Shown here piece by piece: positions 35,125 to 44,019 of a stretch of 64,000 bases of DNA. The stretch covers positions 3,658,001 to 3,722,000 of the forward strand of contig OY970326.1 in the NCBI GenBank assembly GCA_963717155.1, written 5' to 3'. The notes under the pieces were generated by a model, which saw only the letters and a program-made list of their open reading frames with translations, did not search any database and was not told the DNA's origin. Made by a program: the position numbers and the translations under genes. How positions within the stretch are numbered: position 1 is the first letter of the stretch; every line of letters begins with the position of its first letter. This DNA is from G963717155 sp963717155 (lineage in GTDB: Bacteria; Actinomycetota; Thermoleophilia; Gaiellales; JALYLC01).

Positions 35125-35808
35125 TCAGCTCCGCGCGGCTGCCTGCTCGAAGGGCGGCACGATCAATCGCTGGCCGGCGCGCAGGCGCATCGGGTCGTCG
35201 ATGCCGTTCAGGTCGGCAAGCCCGCGCCAGAGCGCGGGGTCGTCGTACTCGCGGAAGGCGATCGAGTGCAGGCTGTCGCCTTCGGAGACGACGTGCGCGC
35301 GGTTGCCGGACAGGCCGCCGGAGCTCGGGTTCTGCTTCGGCGTCTCGGCCTGCACGCGCTCGAGCACGATCGACGCGGTGGCCCTGGTCGCGTCGCCCTT
35401 CTCGTCGAACAGCGTGTACTTGATCGTGACCGACTTGAGGTGGCACTCGTAGAACTCGATGTTCTTGCCCCACTTGAACAGCAGGACGGGCGCCGACGGC
35501 TTCTCCTTGCTCACGGAGGCGGACGACGGCTTCGTCATCTCGCGGAGGTTGAAGGTCGAGACGACCACGTCGTCTCCGCCGCTCGCCTTGGCCCCGTCGT
35601 TCGTGAACAGCGCGTCCATCGAGAGGGTCTGCGGCAGCGTGCCCGTGAACTCGCTGGTCGGGCCCTCCTTCCCCTTGGCGGGCGTCTGCTTCCAGCTCGA
35701 GGCAGCCGTGATCGTGTACTCGGTCGGGTTGAACGAGAACTTGACGTTGATGCCCTCGCCCGGATCCTTGTACTCGAGCGAGGCTCTGACGAGGGGTGTC
35801 TTAGCCAC
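35125..35808 (-). CDS. eCIS baseplate hub protein with LysM domain (Afp7-like)
   Basis: The GTG at 35806-35808 (MAKTPLVRASLEYKDPGEGI) overlaps the end of the tube gene by eight bases and gives 227 aa. The N-terminal part has the hub-type pattern FSFNPTEYTITAASSWKQ; the C-terminal LysM reads HVVSEGDSLHSIAFREY, then LADLNGIDDPMRLRAGQRLI. In other eCIS this protein sits between inner tube and spike. The frame is open farther upstream, but that part lies inside the tube gene. Confidence 0.9.
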   Translation of the reverse strand: MAKTPLVRASLEYKDPGEGINVKFSFNPTEYTITAASSWKQTPAKGKEGPTSEFTGTLPQTLSMDALFTNDGAKASGGDDVVVSTFNLREMTKPSSASVSKEKPSAPVLLFKWGKNIEFYECHLKSVTIKYTLFDEKGDATRATASIVLERVQAETPKQNPSSGGLSGNRAHVVSEGDSLHSIAFREYDDPALWRGLADLNGIDDPMRLRAGQRLIVPPFEQAAARS

Positions 35809-36238
35809 CGGACTCGATGAAGCCGTGGTGGACGAGCTCGACCGACTCGTTGGCGACGCCTTCTCCGTCGACGTGGAACGCCGGACCGCTCCAGGCGCTC
35901 GGATACACGTCGAGGAGGTTCCACTGAGCGACCTGCTTGCCCGTGCCGTCGTAGGCGGTGATCGCGCCCGTGCCACCCCCGGGATTGCTGTCGTAGTACT
36001 TCGTGAACCAGGCGGCAAGCGATCCCGTGGCGGTGTCGACGGGGCGCGTGAGGGTGATGGCCGTGAACGAGTAGCGCGAGGGAATGTTCTGGACGTAGCC
36101 GTTCTGGCCACCCTCCGCGTACTGGTGCATGTCCATCTTCGCGCTGAGGCCCTCGCACCCGGTGAACATGCCCAGGTCGTGACCGTCGAGCTTCACGTCG
36201 AAGCGGAGACTGGTGACGGGATCTGCAGGGAGTGCCAT
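35801..36238 (-). CDS. eCIS inner tube protein, gp19 family (second tube, Afp5-like)
   Basis: The 145-aa protein has the tube fold signature: MALPADPVTSLRFDVKLDGH, GMFTGCEGLSAKMDMHQYAE, SFTAITLTRPVDTATGSLAA. It differs from the tube at 39002-39453, as expected for the tube-initiator paralogue next to the LysM hub. It lies nine bases after the Pro-rich gene. Confidence 0.93.
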   Translation of the reverse strand: MALPADPVTSLRFDVKLDGHDLGMFTGCEGLSAKMDMHQYAEGGQNGYVQNIPSRYSFTAITLTRPVDTATGSLAAWFTKYYDSNPGGGTGAITAYDGTGKQVAQWNLLDVYPSAWSGPAFHVDGEGVANESVELVHHGFIESGG

Positions 36239-36247
36239 GGCTCCTTC

Positions 36248-38414
36248 CTAGCGGCGGAGATCGGTGAGGCGACCGGTGCGCTCGCGGTTGACGAGCAGCT
36301 CGGCGCGAACCCAGCCGATGATCTGCTCGCGCAGGTGGTCGGGATCCTGGCTGCCGGCGGCGCCCGGGCTCGTGGCTGTCGACTGCTCCGGGGGCGTGTT
36401 GATCTTGAGCTCGGGAATCGACACGGCACGCTGCACGGGCCGCGGAGGGCGCGATGTGCCGTTGCTCGGGATCGCAGACGCCGGAACGACGGTCGTGCGC
36501 TGCAGCGACGGAGACGAGGGTGGCGACGGAGCGCGTTCGGTCGAGATCGCTGAAGGTCCCGTCGGGTCGGGTGGCGCGGGTGTCACGGGTCGCATCGGCA
36601 GAGGCGGCGCACTCGCTGCAGCCGGGGCGGCGGCGGGCACCCGCTGAAGCGGCAGCGGCGGCAGCGAGTCCGCGCGCTCGGCCGCGGGAACTGCAGCGAG
36701 TCGCCTGGCGGGCGGGGTCGACTGGACCGACGGAGCCGACGGTCGAGTCTCGCCGGCCGCCGGCGGGGTGGGCCCGGAGGCGAGTGGATTCCGTCCGACG
36801 AGCGGGCGCTCCGGGATCGCGACGACCGGTCGAGGCTCGGGGGCTGCATTCGCGGGCGGCGCGATCGTGCGGTCACGCGCGATCACGGGCCGCGGGGGTG
36901 CGGACGCGGCCGGGACGAGCCGCGGGGCGGGCGTTGCGGCGACCTCTCGCTGGACGGAGCGCGCCGCGGGCCGAGCGCCCAGCGGAGGCGCCGCCGAGGC
37001 GGCTGCCCGAGGCGTGGGGCCGGTCGGGGTCACGTCCGCGGCGAGCGACCGCGCGATCGGCTGGACCGGTAGCTCCGTGCCGCGCTCTCCGTCGTCGGCC
37101 CGGACGACCGGGACGCGTGCCACCGGCGCCGGCTCGTCGCTCTGGCGGATCTCCGTGGCCCCGACGAGCGGCGCCTCCTCCGGCTCGCTGCGCCGAGGAA
37201 TCGGCTCGGGAGCCGGAACGATCGGTGCCGCCGGGGACGGCGCCGGCGGCGGGAGCGGAGGCTGCTCGAGCAACGGGGGGACGACCGGGACCGCGCCGGG
37301 CTCGCTCGGCTTCGCGGGCTGGACGGGCCGAACCGGGAGATCTACCTCGCGCTGCGCCGCTCGAGGGGGCGCAACACGCGGAGCCGGCGTCGACTCGTGA
37401 CGCGCGACGGGCGGACGCACGATGTCGGCGTCGGGCAGCTTCGAGATCGGCGGCCCGAGCCCGGGACGACGCAGCACGGGCAACGGCGCGTCAGGGAGAT
37501 CGACGGGCGTCGCTGCGCTCGGCGGCACGACTGGAGGCACCACCGGGCCCGGCGCGTCGATGGTCGGCTCGAGGCGGCTGCCGACCGTCGGGAGCGACTC
37601 GTCAGACTGCGGCGCGACGGGCTCGGCCTGCGCTTCGGGCGGTGCGAGCATCGGCTCGACGCCAACCTCGTTCTCCGGCGCCGGCGGTGGCGGCGGCGAG
37701 GGCTCGATCGGAGCGTCGCTCGGGCGGGCGGGGTCAGGGATGCTCGCAGTCGGCGCAGCGGCAGCCGGCACGGCGGGCTGCGCGATGGGAACCGGGCGAG
37801 GGAGCAGAGGCAGGTCCGGGGCACGTGTGACGACGGGCGCCGCAGCCGGGAGCGGCACGGCAGGGAGCCGGCGCGCCGGAGGCGGCTCGACAGCGGCCGG
37901 CTGCTCGACCGACGGCGCCGGCGTGATCGGCTCCGGCTGGGCCTCCGGCTCGCGCGCACTGGTAGACGCAGCGTCGGGCTCTGCCGGCGCGACCGGCGGC
38001 GCGCCCGAAGCCACGGGTGGCGGCGGCGCAGCGGGCGCGGCCTGGACGGGGCGGCGGGGGCGGGCGACCGGCGCCGGCGGCTCCTCGCGACGCGGGGGCG
38101 GGACGAGCGGCAGCTCGAGCCCGCGGTCCGGCGCCGGTACCACCTGGGCGAGACCCGATACGAGACCCTGCGGCGCCTCGAGCGAGAGATCGTGACCGAG
38201 CGGCTTCAGCGCGAGCTCGGCCGGGTGCCGTACGCCGAGACCCTGCGAGAAGCGCCTGCCGTCGGCCGTCAGCTCGACGGGCTCGAGCGTCCGGAGCGGC
38301 GCAAGCTCGCGCCAGGCCTCGGCGCCGGTTCTCATGCGCAGGCGCCTGCGGAACCACCTCGGCGATCGCCGGAGCGTCGGTCGGCAGGACGTGTCGACGA
38401 AACGGCCAGCGCAT
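36248..38414 (-). CDS. eCIS-associated 721-aa Pro-rich protein (one apparent frameshift)
   Basis: The start MRWPFRRHVLPTDAPAIAEV (ATG at 38412-38414) is joined to TGAEAWRELAPLRTLEPVEL after removal of one base near 38330. An eCIS-typical N-terminal segment follows (PAELALKPLGHDLSLEAPQG), then more than 500 residues very rich in Pro, Ala, Val and Arg, and a helical C-terminus (PDHLREQIIGWVRAELLVNR). I know the N-terminal motif only from eCIS operons. The tail-length (tape measure) gene is otherwise missing here, so a ruler or scaffold role is possible, but disorder makes this uncertain. Confidence 0.75.
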
Positions 38415-38420
38415 GCGCGA

Positions 38421-38576
38421 TCAGCTCTCGCCGGCGGCCCGCCGGTTCAGCGTCGCGACCTCGTCCACGTACGTCCGCCGGAGCGGATGCTCGAGGTCGA
38501 GCAGGTCGTCGAGCGGCCAGTGCAGGTGGTAGGCGAGGTAGGCGATCTCGCCATGGAGCCGGCTCTCCGGCTCCAT
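38421..38576 (-). CDS. Small eCIS protein, DUF6760-like
   Basis: The 51-aa protein MEPESRLHGEIAYLAYHLHW, then PLDDLLDLEHPLRRTYVDEV, matches what I recall of the small DUF6760 proteins found after the gp26-like gene in eCIS operons. It shares one base with the stop of the previous gene (TGATG) and lies six bases before the next start. It may be a second part of the phage-like tail assembly protein. Confidence 0.75.
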   Translation of the reverse strand: MEPESRLHGEIAYLAYHLHWPLDDLLDLEHPLRRTYVDEVATLNRRAAGES

Positions 38577-39005
38577 CACGATTCCCCCGGGCGACCACCG
38601 GCGACGTCGACCGCAAACTCGTGCCGGCACGCGGGACACACCACCGCGGCACGAGTATGCCCCTCCTGGTTGATCCGGCGGTAGAGATCCTGCAGGAACG
38701 CGAGATCGGCGGCGAACAGCCCCTCGACGATCCCCGGGTGGATCGACGGGAGCGTCCCGAGCTCGGTGATGACGCGCGAGAGCAGGACCACCGTGAGGTA
38801 CGCCTCGTTGTCGCGCACGCGGGGATCCCGCAGGGGCAGGATCTCGTCGCGCGCGGTCGCGAGCCGCATGACCCCCGACTTGTGCGCCTGGCCGTCGTCG
38901 TCGATGTAGCCGTAGGGCAGCTCGAACGAGAACTCCGTGCGCAGCGCGTCGGATGGCTCGTCGCGCCGACGCGCGACGTCGGCCGCGCTCGGCGACGCGG
39001 CTCAT
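38576..39005 (-). CDS. eCIS baseplate protein, T4 gp26-like (one apparent frameshift)
   Basis: The ATG at 39003-39005 overlaps the tube stop by four bases (ATGA). After MSRVAE the frame changes by one base near 38980-38990 into AADVARRRDEPSDALRTEF, FSFELPYGYIDDDGQAHKSG, DEILPLRDPRVRDNEAYLTV and AVVCPACRHEFAVDV, giving 142 aa. The PYGYxDxDG start and the late CPAC motif fit the T4 gp26 baseplate family (PF12322 type). Confidence 0.8.
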
Positions 39006-39453
39006 GCGGGATCGAGCCCCTCGTGGACCAGGGTGCAGGTCTCGATGAGCACCGAGTTGCCCGTCGCATCGAGGCCCGGACAGACCCACGGTCGAGGGCC
39101 AGCCGTTGATGAAGTTGAAGCGCCCGACCTCGGCCATCATCGAGTCGAACAGCACGATGGAGCCGTTCTTGCGCGCCCCGACGACATCGCCCTGGACGAC
39201 CTTCTTGTGCCAGTCCCACAGCGACTTGTCGTCGTTCTTGCCCTTCTCGAACTGGATCGAGCCGGGCTTCCGATGGCCCGGGAAGCTGCTTGAGGATGCT
39301 CTTGCCACCGGGCAGGTTCGCCTGGTGCGTGATGGTCGCAACCTCGCTCTGCAGACCCGAGACCTTCTGGAACTGCGCGATCACGATGCTGTCGACCTCG
39401 ATCTGGAAGGTGAAGTTCGAGAGAACGTCACCACCGGCGTAGTCGGGCGGCAC
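39002..39453 (-). CDS. eCIS inner tube protein, gp19 family (Afp1-like; two apparent frameshifts)
   Basis: GTG at 39451-39453 follows AGGAGG. The reading VLSNFTFQIEVDSIVIAQFQ, KVSGLQSEVATITHQANLPG is joined to HRKPGSIQFEKGKNDDKSLW, DWHKKVVQGDVVGARKNGSI and then LDATGNSVLIETCTLVHEGL. Removing two bases gives 149 aa, the normal tube size. It follows the sheath gene, as in all eCIS, and polymerises as the inner tube that carries cargo. Confidence 0.87.
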
Positions 39454-39498
39454 GGGTCACCTCCTGGGAGAGTCGGAATGGATCGGGAGATGCGGTCA

Positions 39499-41034
39499 TC
39501 ACTCGACGAGGTCGGACCCGCCGGAGAACTGCGAGAGCCGGAAGACGACGAACTCGGCCGGCTTGACCGGGCAGATGCCGATCTCGACGATCACCTGGCC
39601 GGCGTCGACGACCTCGGGCGGGTTCGTCTCGGCGTCGCACTTCACGTAGAACGCCTCCTCGGGCGTGGCGCCGAACAGCGCGCCGTCGCGCCAGACCCGC
39701 GAGCAGGAACGCATTGATGGTGCGGCGGATGCGCTGCCACAGGTCGAGGTCGTTCGGCTCGAAGACCACCCACTGCGTTCCGTTCAGGATCGACCCTTCG
39801 ATGTAGTTGAAGAGCCGGCGGACGTTCAGGTACCGCCAGGACGGATCGCTCGAGAGCGTGCGCGCGCCCCAGACGCGGATGCCGCGGCCCGGGAACGCCC
39901 GGATCACGTTGATCCCGACGGGGTTCAGCAGGTCGTGCTCCGACTTCGTGATCGTCGTCTCGAGCGAGAGCACGCCACGGACGACCTCGTTCGCGGGCGC
40001 CTTGTGCACGCCGCGCGTGTCGTCCGAGCGACCCCAGACGCCGGCCATGTGACCCGACGGCGGCACGAAGGCGGCCTGGCCGCTGAGCGGATCGAAGACC
40101 TTGATCCAGGGCCAGTACAGGGTCGCGTACTTGGAGTCGTAGCCCGCCTTGTCGACTCGCCACTCGCGGATCTGCTGCGAGTTCAGGCTCGGCGGCGGAT
40201 CCAGGATCGCGACGCGGTCGCCCATCAGCTCGCAGTGGGCGATCATCCCCAGGTGTACGGCCTGCACGCCCTCGAGGTCGACCATGCCGGCCTGGTAGGC
40301 GGCCATCAGGTCCGGCACCGAGACCATCGTGACGGTGTCGACCGCCTCGAGACCCCCGAAGCCGGTGCGGTCGGCGCTGTCGCCGACGTAGTCGTCGGGC
40401 CGGACGCGCGCAGGCGCCGGAGCAGCGCCTCCCGCAAGCGTGACCGCGCCGGGGGCGGGTCGCCGCTCGGCGAAGCCGAGGTTGCCGACCTCCTCGAGCT
40501 GGATCAGCTTGCTCTGCGCGTTGATCGACCGTGGCGGCGTTCTGCTTGCCCTTCTTGCTGCTGAGTCCCTCGAACGTCTCCTCGATGCGGCCTCCCGCGC
40601 TTCACCTGGATCGTGAAGATGTCGTCCGGGGCGTCGTCGCCCTGCGGGGTGTGGATCTCGACGCTGATGTCGTTGCCCGACGACCCCTCCTCGACCGCGG
40701 TCACGCGGTAGGCACCGACGGTGGCGTCGGCACCGCTCTTGAGCTCGCCGCGGGCTGCCGGCGCCTGGCCGTCCTGCCCGATGCGCACGACGTAGCAGGC
40801 GCCGCCGCCGTTGTTGAAGTAGCCGTAGACGGCGTGTGCGAGATACGAGCCGCCGACGAAGTCGCCGAAGGCCTGCGTGAACTGGCTCCAGTTCGTGACG
40901 AGCGTCGGCTCGTTGAACGGGCCCTGCGCCGCGAGTCCGACGAAGGCGGCCACGGCGGTGCCGACGCCCTCGATCGGGCGCGATCCGGCCTCGACCTCTT
41001 CGACGTACACCCCGGGGGATAGGTACTGCGGCAT
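39499..41034 (-). CDS. eCIS contractile sheath protein (three apparent frameshifts)
   Basis: Frames read in order MPQYLSPGVYVEEVEAGSRP to IFTIQVKR, RIEETFEGLSSKKGKQNAAT, then INAQSKLIQLEEVGNLGFAE to IRRTINAFLL, and finally RVWRDGALFGATPEEAFYVK with IGICPVKPAEFVVFRLSQFS. Removing one base at each of three joins (about 40595, 40530, 39715) gives 510 aa, typical for the sheath. The N-terminal PGVYVEE and C-terminal PAEFVVFRLSQ patterns are diagnostic. GAGGAGG precedes the ATG. A single sheath gene is seen, not the two or three of Afp-type systems. Confidence 0.92.
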
Positions 41035-41125
41035 GCGGCCCTCCTCGACCTGGACGGACGCAGGGAGGGTGCCGCCTACGCGCGTGTCTGACCAGGACGC
41101 GCGGGTCAGGGATCGGGGCAGCTCG

Positions 41126-41145
41126 CGCTGCCCGATCGGGCAGCG
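41126..41145. promoter_or_regulatory. 20-nt perfect palindrome upstream of the sheath gene
   Basis: CGCTGCCCGATCGGGCAGCG is fully self-complementary and lies 92 nt before the sheath ATG, within the 297-nt gap (41035-41331) that is the longest non-coding stretch of the operon. I see no gene in that gap. The palindrome could be an operator for a separate structural-gene promoter, or an mRNA hairpin that sets the ratio of the upstream and downstream genes. Confidence 0.45.
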
Positions 41146-41331
41146 GCTAGCACGGGACCGGGCCCGGGCTTTGGCTTCGCAGGCGGGGCGTTCGCGTCAC
41201 CGCCGAAGAGGTGATCGGAGGAACGGCCAGGTGGCCGATGACATCCTCGATGCCCTGCACGACGCGGGAGCTCCCCCTGCCTCTCGGGCGTGTCGGTCGC
41301 GCGCGCCTGGTGGCTCCGGTTCATCGCCCGG

Positions 41332-42807
41332 CTAGAACATGTCGAGGAGCTCTTTGCCGACGCCCGAGACTCCGCCAACGACCGACGAGGCCACGTCCAG
41401 CCCGGCTCCCTCGAGCTCGAGGGCCTGGGCCTTCTCGTGCATCGCGCCGGCGATCCCGGTCGGTGCTGCCGCCGCGCCCGCTGCGCCCGCCGCTCCTCCG
41501 GCTGCGGCCGAGGCGCCGGCACCGCTCCACGGATCCGATGCCGCGTCGATCAGGCCTCCGACCCCGGGAATGCGCCGCGCGAAGTTCTCGACGCCGTGCA
41601 CGACCTGCGAGCCGACGCCGAGGAGGCCCTGCTCGAGGGACCCGGGGATGCCACCTCCGAGCGGGGAGCCCGCGCCTCCACCGAAGTCGGGACCGCCGCC
41701 GTACGGCCCCACGCTGCCGCCGCCGTACCCGGTGACCTCGCCCTGGCCGCCATACGGGTTCACGGCGCCGCCGCCGTACCCGCCACCATAGCCGCCACCG
41801 CCGTACGGTTGGACGCCGCCGCCGCCGTACCCGCCGCCACCGCCCGACGGGTACTTGCCCTGCCCGACGATGCGGCCGTAATCGGGCGCCGGCGCGGGAA
41901 CCGGGGCGTACCCGCCGCCGCCGCCACCACCGCCGGCCGCCACCGCCAGCGTGGTGCCGATGGTGATGCCGTCGATGGCCACCGCCGCCGCCACCGCCAT
42001 AGGGGTTGCCGCCGTAGCCGCCCATCGGGAAGCCTCCCATCGGGAAGCCGCCCATGCCACCCATGGGAAACCGCCCATCCCGCCGTAGCCGCCCATCGGG
42101 TAGCCGCCCATGCCGCCCATCGGGAACCCACCCATCGGGAAGCCGCCCATACCTCCCATGGGAAAGCCACCCATGCCGCCCATCGGGAAGCCACCCATAC
42201 CTCCCATGGGAAAGCCGCCCATGCCGCCCATCGGGAACCCGCCCATGCCACCCATCGGAAAGCCGCCCATCCCACCGAACGGGCCCATCCCCGGGAACCC
42301 GCCCATACCGCCGAACATCCCGCCGAGTCCGCCCAACCCGCCGAACGGGTTCCCGGGAAGCTGGCCCATGCCGGGCATCCCGTATCCCCCGCCGCCCCCA
42401 CCCATGGGGTTGAAGCCCGGATCGCCGAAGTCGGGACCTCCGCCACGAGGTAGCTGGGGTGTGAACCCCGGGTCTCCGAAGCCGCCGCCGCCGGCCTGTC
42501 CCCACGGGTTGAAGCCCGCGTCGGTGCCAGGCCCGCCCGCGCCGGCACCGCCGGCCGCCCGACCGGCATTTCCGCCGACGGCCTGGCCGATGATCTCCTC
42601 GGCCCCGGAGATGACCGGACCGGCCGCTGCGCCCCCGAGCGGACCGAGGAGCACGTCCATCACGCCGAAGCGCTGGACGCTGCGAGGCTGCACGAGTCCG
42701 GCGACCGCGCGGTTGCCCGCCGCGCCCTGCAGATCGGGCATGGCGCCGCGCGGCTGTCCCTGCCGCCTGTTCGGTGTGTCACTCGCTGGTGTCTCATGGC
42801 TTCGCAT
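41332..42807 (-). CDS. Gly/Met-rich repeat protein in the eCIS operon, possible cargo
   Basis: The 491-aa protein has the N-terminal motif DLQGAAGNRAVAGLVQPRSV (about residues 25-44), shared with the two preceding genes. A helical stretch follows (LGGAAAGPVISGAEEIIGQA), then about nine repeats of GGMGGFPM (coded at about 42050-42310), Gly/Tyr-rich sequence (GGYGGGAVNPYGG) and a helical C-terminus (GLDVASSVVGGVSGVGKELL). Two compensating one-base shifts seem to lie at about 42069 and 41985, where the repeat is garbled. No enzymatic domain was seen. GGCGGTGA precedes the ATG. Confidence 0.65.
   Translation of the reverse strand: MRSHETPASDTPNRRQGQPRGAMPDLQGAAGNRAVAGLVQPRSVQRFGVMDVLLGPLGGAAAGPVISGAEEIIGQAVGGNAGRAAGGAGAGGPGTDAGFNPWGQAGGGGFGDPGFTPQLPRGGGPDFGDPGFNPMGGGGGGYGMPGMGQLPGNPFGGLGGLGGMFGGMGGFPGMGPFGGMGGFPMGGMGGFPMGGMGGFPMGGMGGFPMGGMGGFPMGGMGGFPMGGFPMGGMGGYPMGGYGGMGGFPWVAWAASRWEASRWAATAATPMAVAAAVAIDGITIGTTLAVAAGGGGGGGGYAPVPAPAPDYGRIVGQGKYPSGGGGGYGGGGVQPYGGGGYGGGYGGGAVNPYGGQGEVTGYGGGSVGPYGGGPDFGGGAGSPLGGGIPGSLEQGLLGVGSQVVHGVENFARRIPGVGGLIDAASDPWSGAGASAAAGGAAGAAGAAAAPTGIAGAMHEKAQALELEGAGLDVASSVVGGVSGVGKELLDMF
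42050..42310 (-). repeat. 24-nt tandem repeats coding GGMGGFPM
   Basis: About nine direct copies of a 24-nt unit, read on the minus strand as GGC-GG(C/T)-ATG-GG(C/T)-GG(C/T)-TTC-CC(G/C)-ATG with third-base differences between copies. Selection has therefore kept the protein repeat rather than the DNA. Near 42069 one unit lacks a G (GGAAACCG where the others have GGAAAGCCG or GGGAAGCCG). Confidence 0.85.
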
Positions 42808-42819
42808 CGGCTCACCGCC

Positions 42820-43425
42820 TCAGTCTGGGATGGAGTCAGCGGCGCGGTCCCGCTGCACCGATCGGGCGTCCGCGGTCGGCCCCGACGACGCTGCGCCCTC
42901 GGCGGTGGACGACGCGGCCTGCTCGAACGCGTCGCCCGGGTCCGAGATCGCCAGGGCGCCATCGGCCGTGGCGGTACCCGCTACCGGGCCGGCCGCCTGC
43001 TGAAGGACGTGCGTCGACTCGTGTACGAGCAGCTCGAACCCCTCGGGCGAGCCGGGGTCGAACGCTCCTTGCTGGAAGAACACGTCGCGACCGCTGGTGA
43101 ACGCCCTGGCGCCGACAGCGCGCGACAGCTCGTGGCCTTCCGCATCGGCGTGCACGCGCACGGGGCCCGGATCGGAACCGAGGGCATCGGCGACCCGAGC
43201 GCGGGTCGCCAGGTCGAGCTCGCGCCCGCTCGACTCTGCCGCGCCGATCCGTGCCGACACCTCCTCGCCGGGAAGCGTGTCGGGCACGCCGGACACGAGA
43301 CGCTGCACGGCGCGGTTGCCGGCAGCGCCCTGCAGGTCGGCGAACCAGCCGCCGCCGGAACGTCGAGGGCGCGCGGCGCCCGTCCTCGACGAGGCGCTCG
43401 CGGCTACACGGGTGCGATCGGTCAA
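42820..43425 (-). CDS. DUF4157 protein of the eCIS operon, putative metalloprotease-like effector
   Basis: The 201-aa protein carries DLQGAAGNRAVQRLVSGVPD (about residues 30-49), then the DUF4157 core: DPGPVRVHADAEGHELSRAV, GARAFTSGRDVFFQQGAFDP and ELLVHESTHVLQQ. HESTH fits the zinc-protease HExxH pattern. DUF4157 proteins are frequent eCIS companions and are proposed toxin or maturation components. The ATG overlaps the upstream gene stop by four bases (43422-43425). The Ala/Ser-rich C-terminus ends with another VQR. Confidence 0.88.
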   Translation of the reverse strand: MTDRTRVAASASSRTGAARPRRSGGGWFADLQGAAGNRAVQRLVSGVPDTLPGEEVSARIGAAESSGRELDLATRARVADALGSDPGPVRVHADAEGHELSRAVGARAFTSGRDVFFQQGAFDPGSPEGFELLVHESTHVLQQAAGPVAGTATADGALAISDPGDAFEQAASSTAEGAASSGPTADARSVQRDRAADSIPD

Positions 43426-44006
43426 TCGATCCGCTCCGCGTCCAGCCCGGGAAGGAGCGTGTTCCCTGGCGCGGCGCCGGGATCGGGGCCGGTGCTGCTG
43501 TAGTTGCCGAACAGGGTGGGACCGCCATCGAGCCCGTAGCTGCCGCCGAGGGTGCCGCCTCCGCCACCGGGGCCGCGAGCCGAGACCGACCCGACGCCGG
43601 CGCCGCTCGTCCCCGTGTACACCCCGCCGATGTTGGTGCCACCCTCGGTCGTCGTCGAGCCGCTGAGAAACGTCGGCGCGACCCCGCCGACGTGGCCGCC
43701 GATGCTGGTGCTGCCCGACTGGCCGGAGAAGCCCAGCCCGGCTAGCGAGCCGCCGTACGACGCCTGCGCCGACGTCCCGTCATGGAAGTCGATGCCGCCC
43801 GAGGCCGTTCCCTTGCTGGTATCGAAGTCGAAGTTCACGTCGGGGACGTTGAACTCGGGAAGCTCGAGATCGGGCCAGCGCTGGACGGTGCGCGGTGCGA
43901 GGAGCTGGGCCATCGCGCGATTGCCTGCTCCGGCTGGTCCCGGAGTGGGGTGCGAAGCCCGTGCGCGCGGCGACGCGGCATCGCGACGGTGTTCGTGATC
44001 ACGCAT
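43422..44006 (-). CDS. Gly/Ser/Thr-rich eCIS-operon protein with AGNRA motif, possible cargo
   Basis: From ATG 44004-44006 (MRDHEHRRDAASPRARASHP; GAGGAG upstream) the protein is 194 aa. It has PGPAGAGNRAMAQLLAPRTV (about residues 22-41), related to the AGNRAV motif of the next two genes, and then low-complexity beta-type sequence (SYGGSLAGLGFSGQSGSTSI, GGVYTGTSGAGVGSVSARGP). The function is unknown. Its place between ATPase and DUF4157 genes, and the shared motif, suggest a cargo or lumen protein. Confidence 0.7.
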   Translation of the reverse strand: MRDHEHRRDAASPRARASHPTPGPAGAGNRAMAQLLAPRTVQRWPDLELPEFNVPDVNFDFDTSKGTASGGIDFHDGTSAQASYGGSLAGLGFSGQSGSTSIGGHVGGVAPTFLSGSTTTEGGTNIGGVYTGTSGAGVGSVSARGPGGGGGTLGGSYGLDGGPTLFGNYSSTGPDPGAAPGNTLLPGLDAERID

Positions 44007-44019
44007 GCAGCAGTTCTCC

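Noticed and set aside
39499..41034. Programmed ribosomal frameshifting in the sheath and neighbouring genes
   Set aside because: Frame changes occur at many unrelated sites in 12 different genes, with no slippery heptamer or pseudoknot shared; sequence error explains them better.
42050..42310. CRISPR-like direct repeats
   Set aside because: The 24-nt units are contiguous, have no spacers, and lie in frame in a protein gene.
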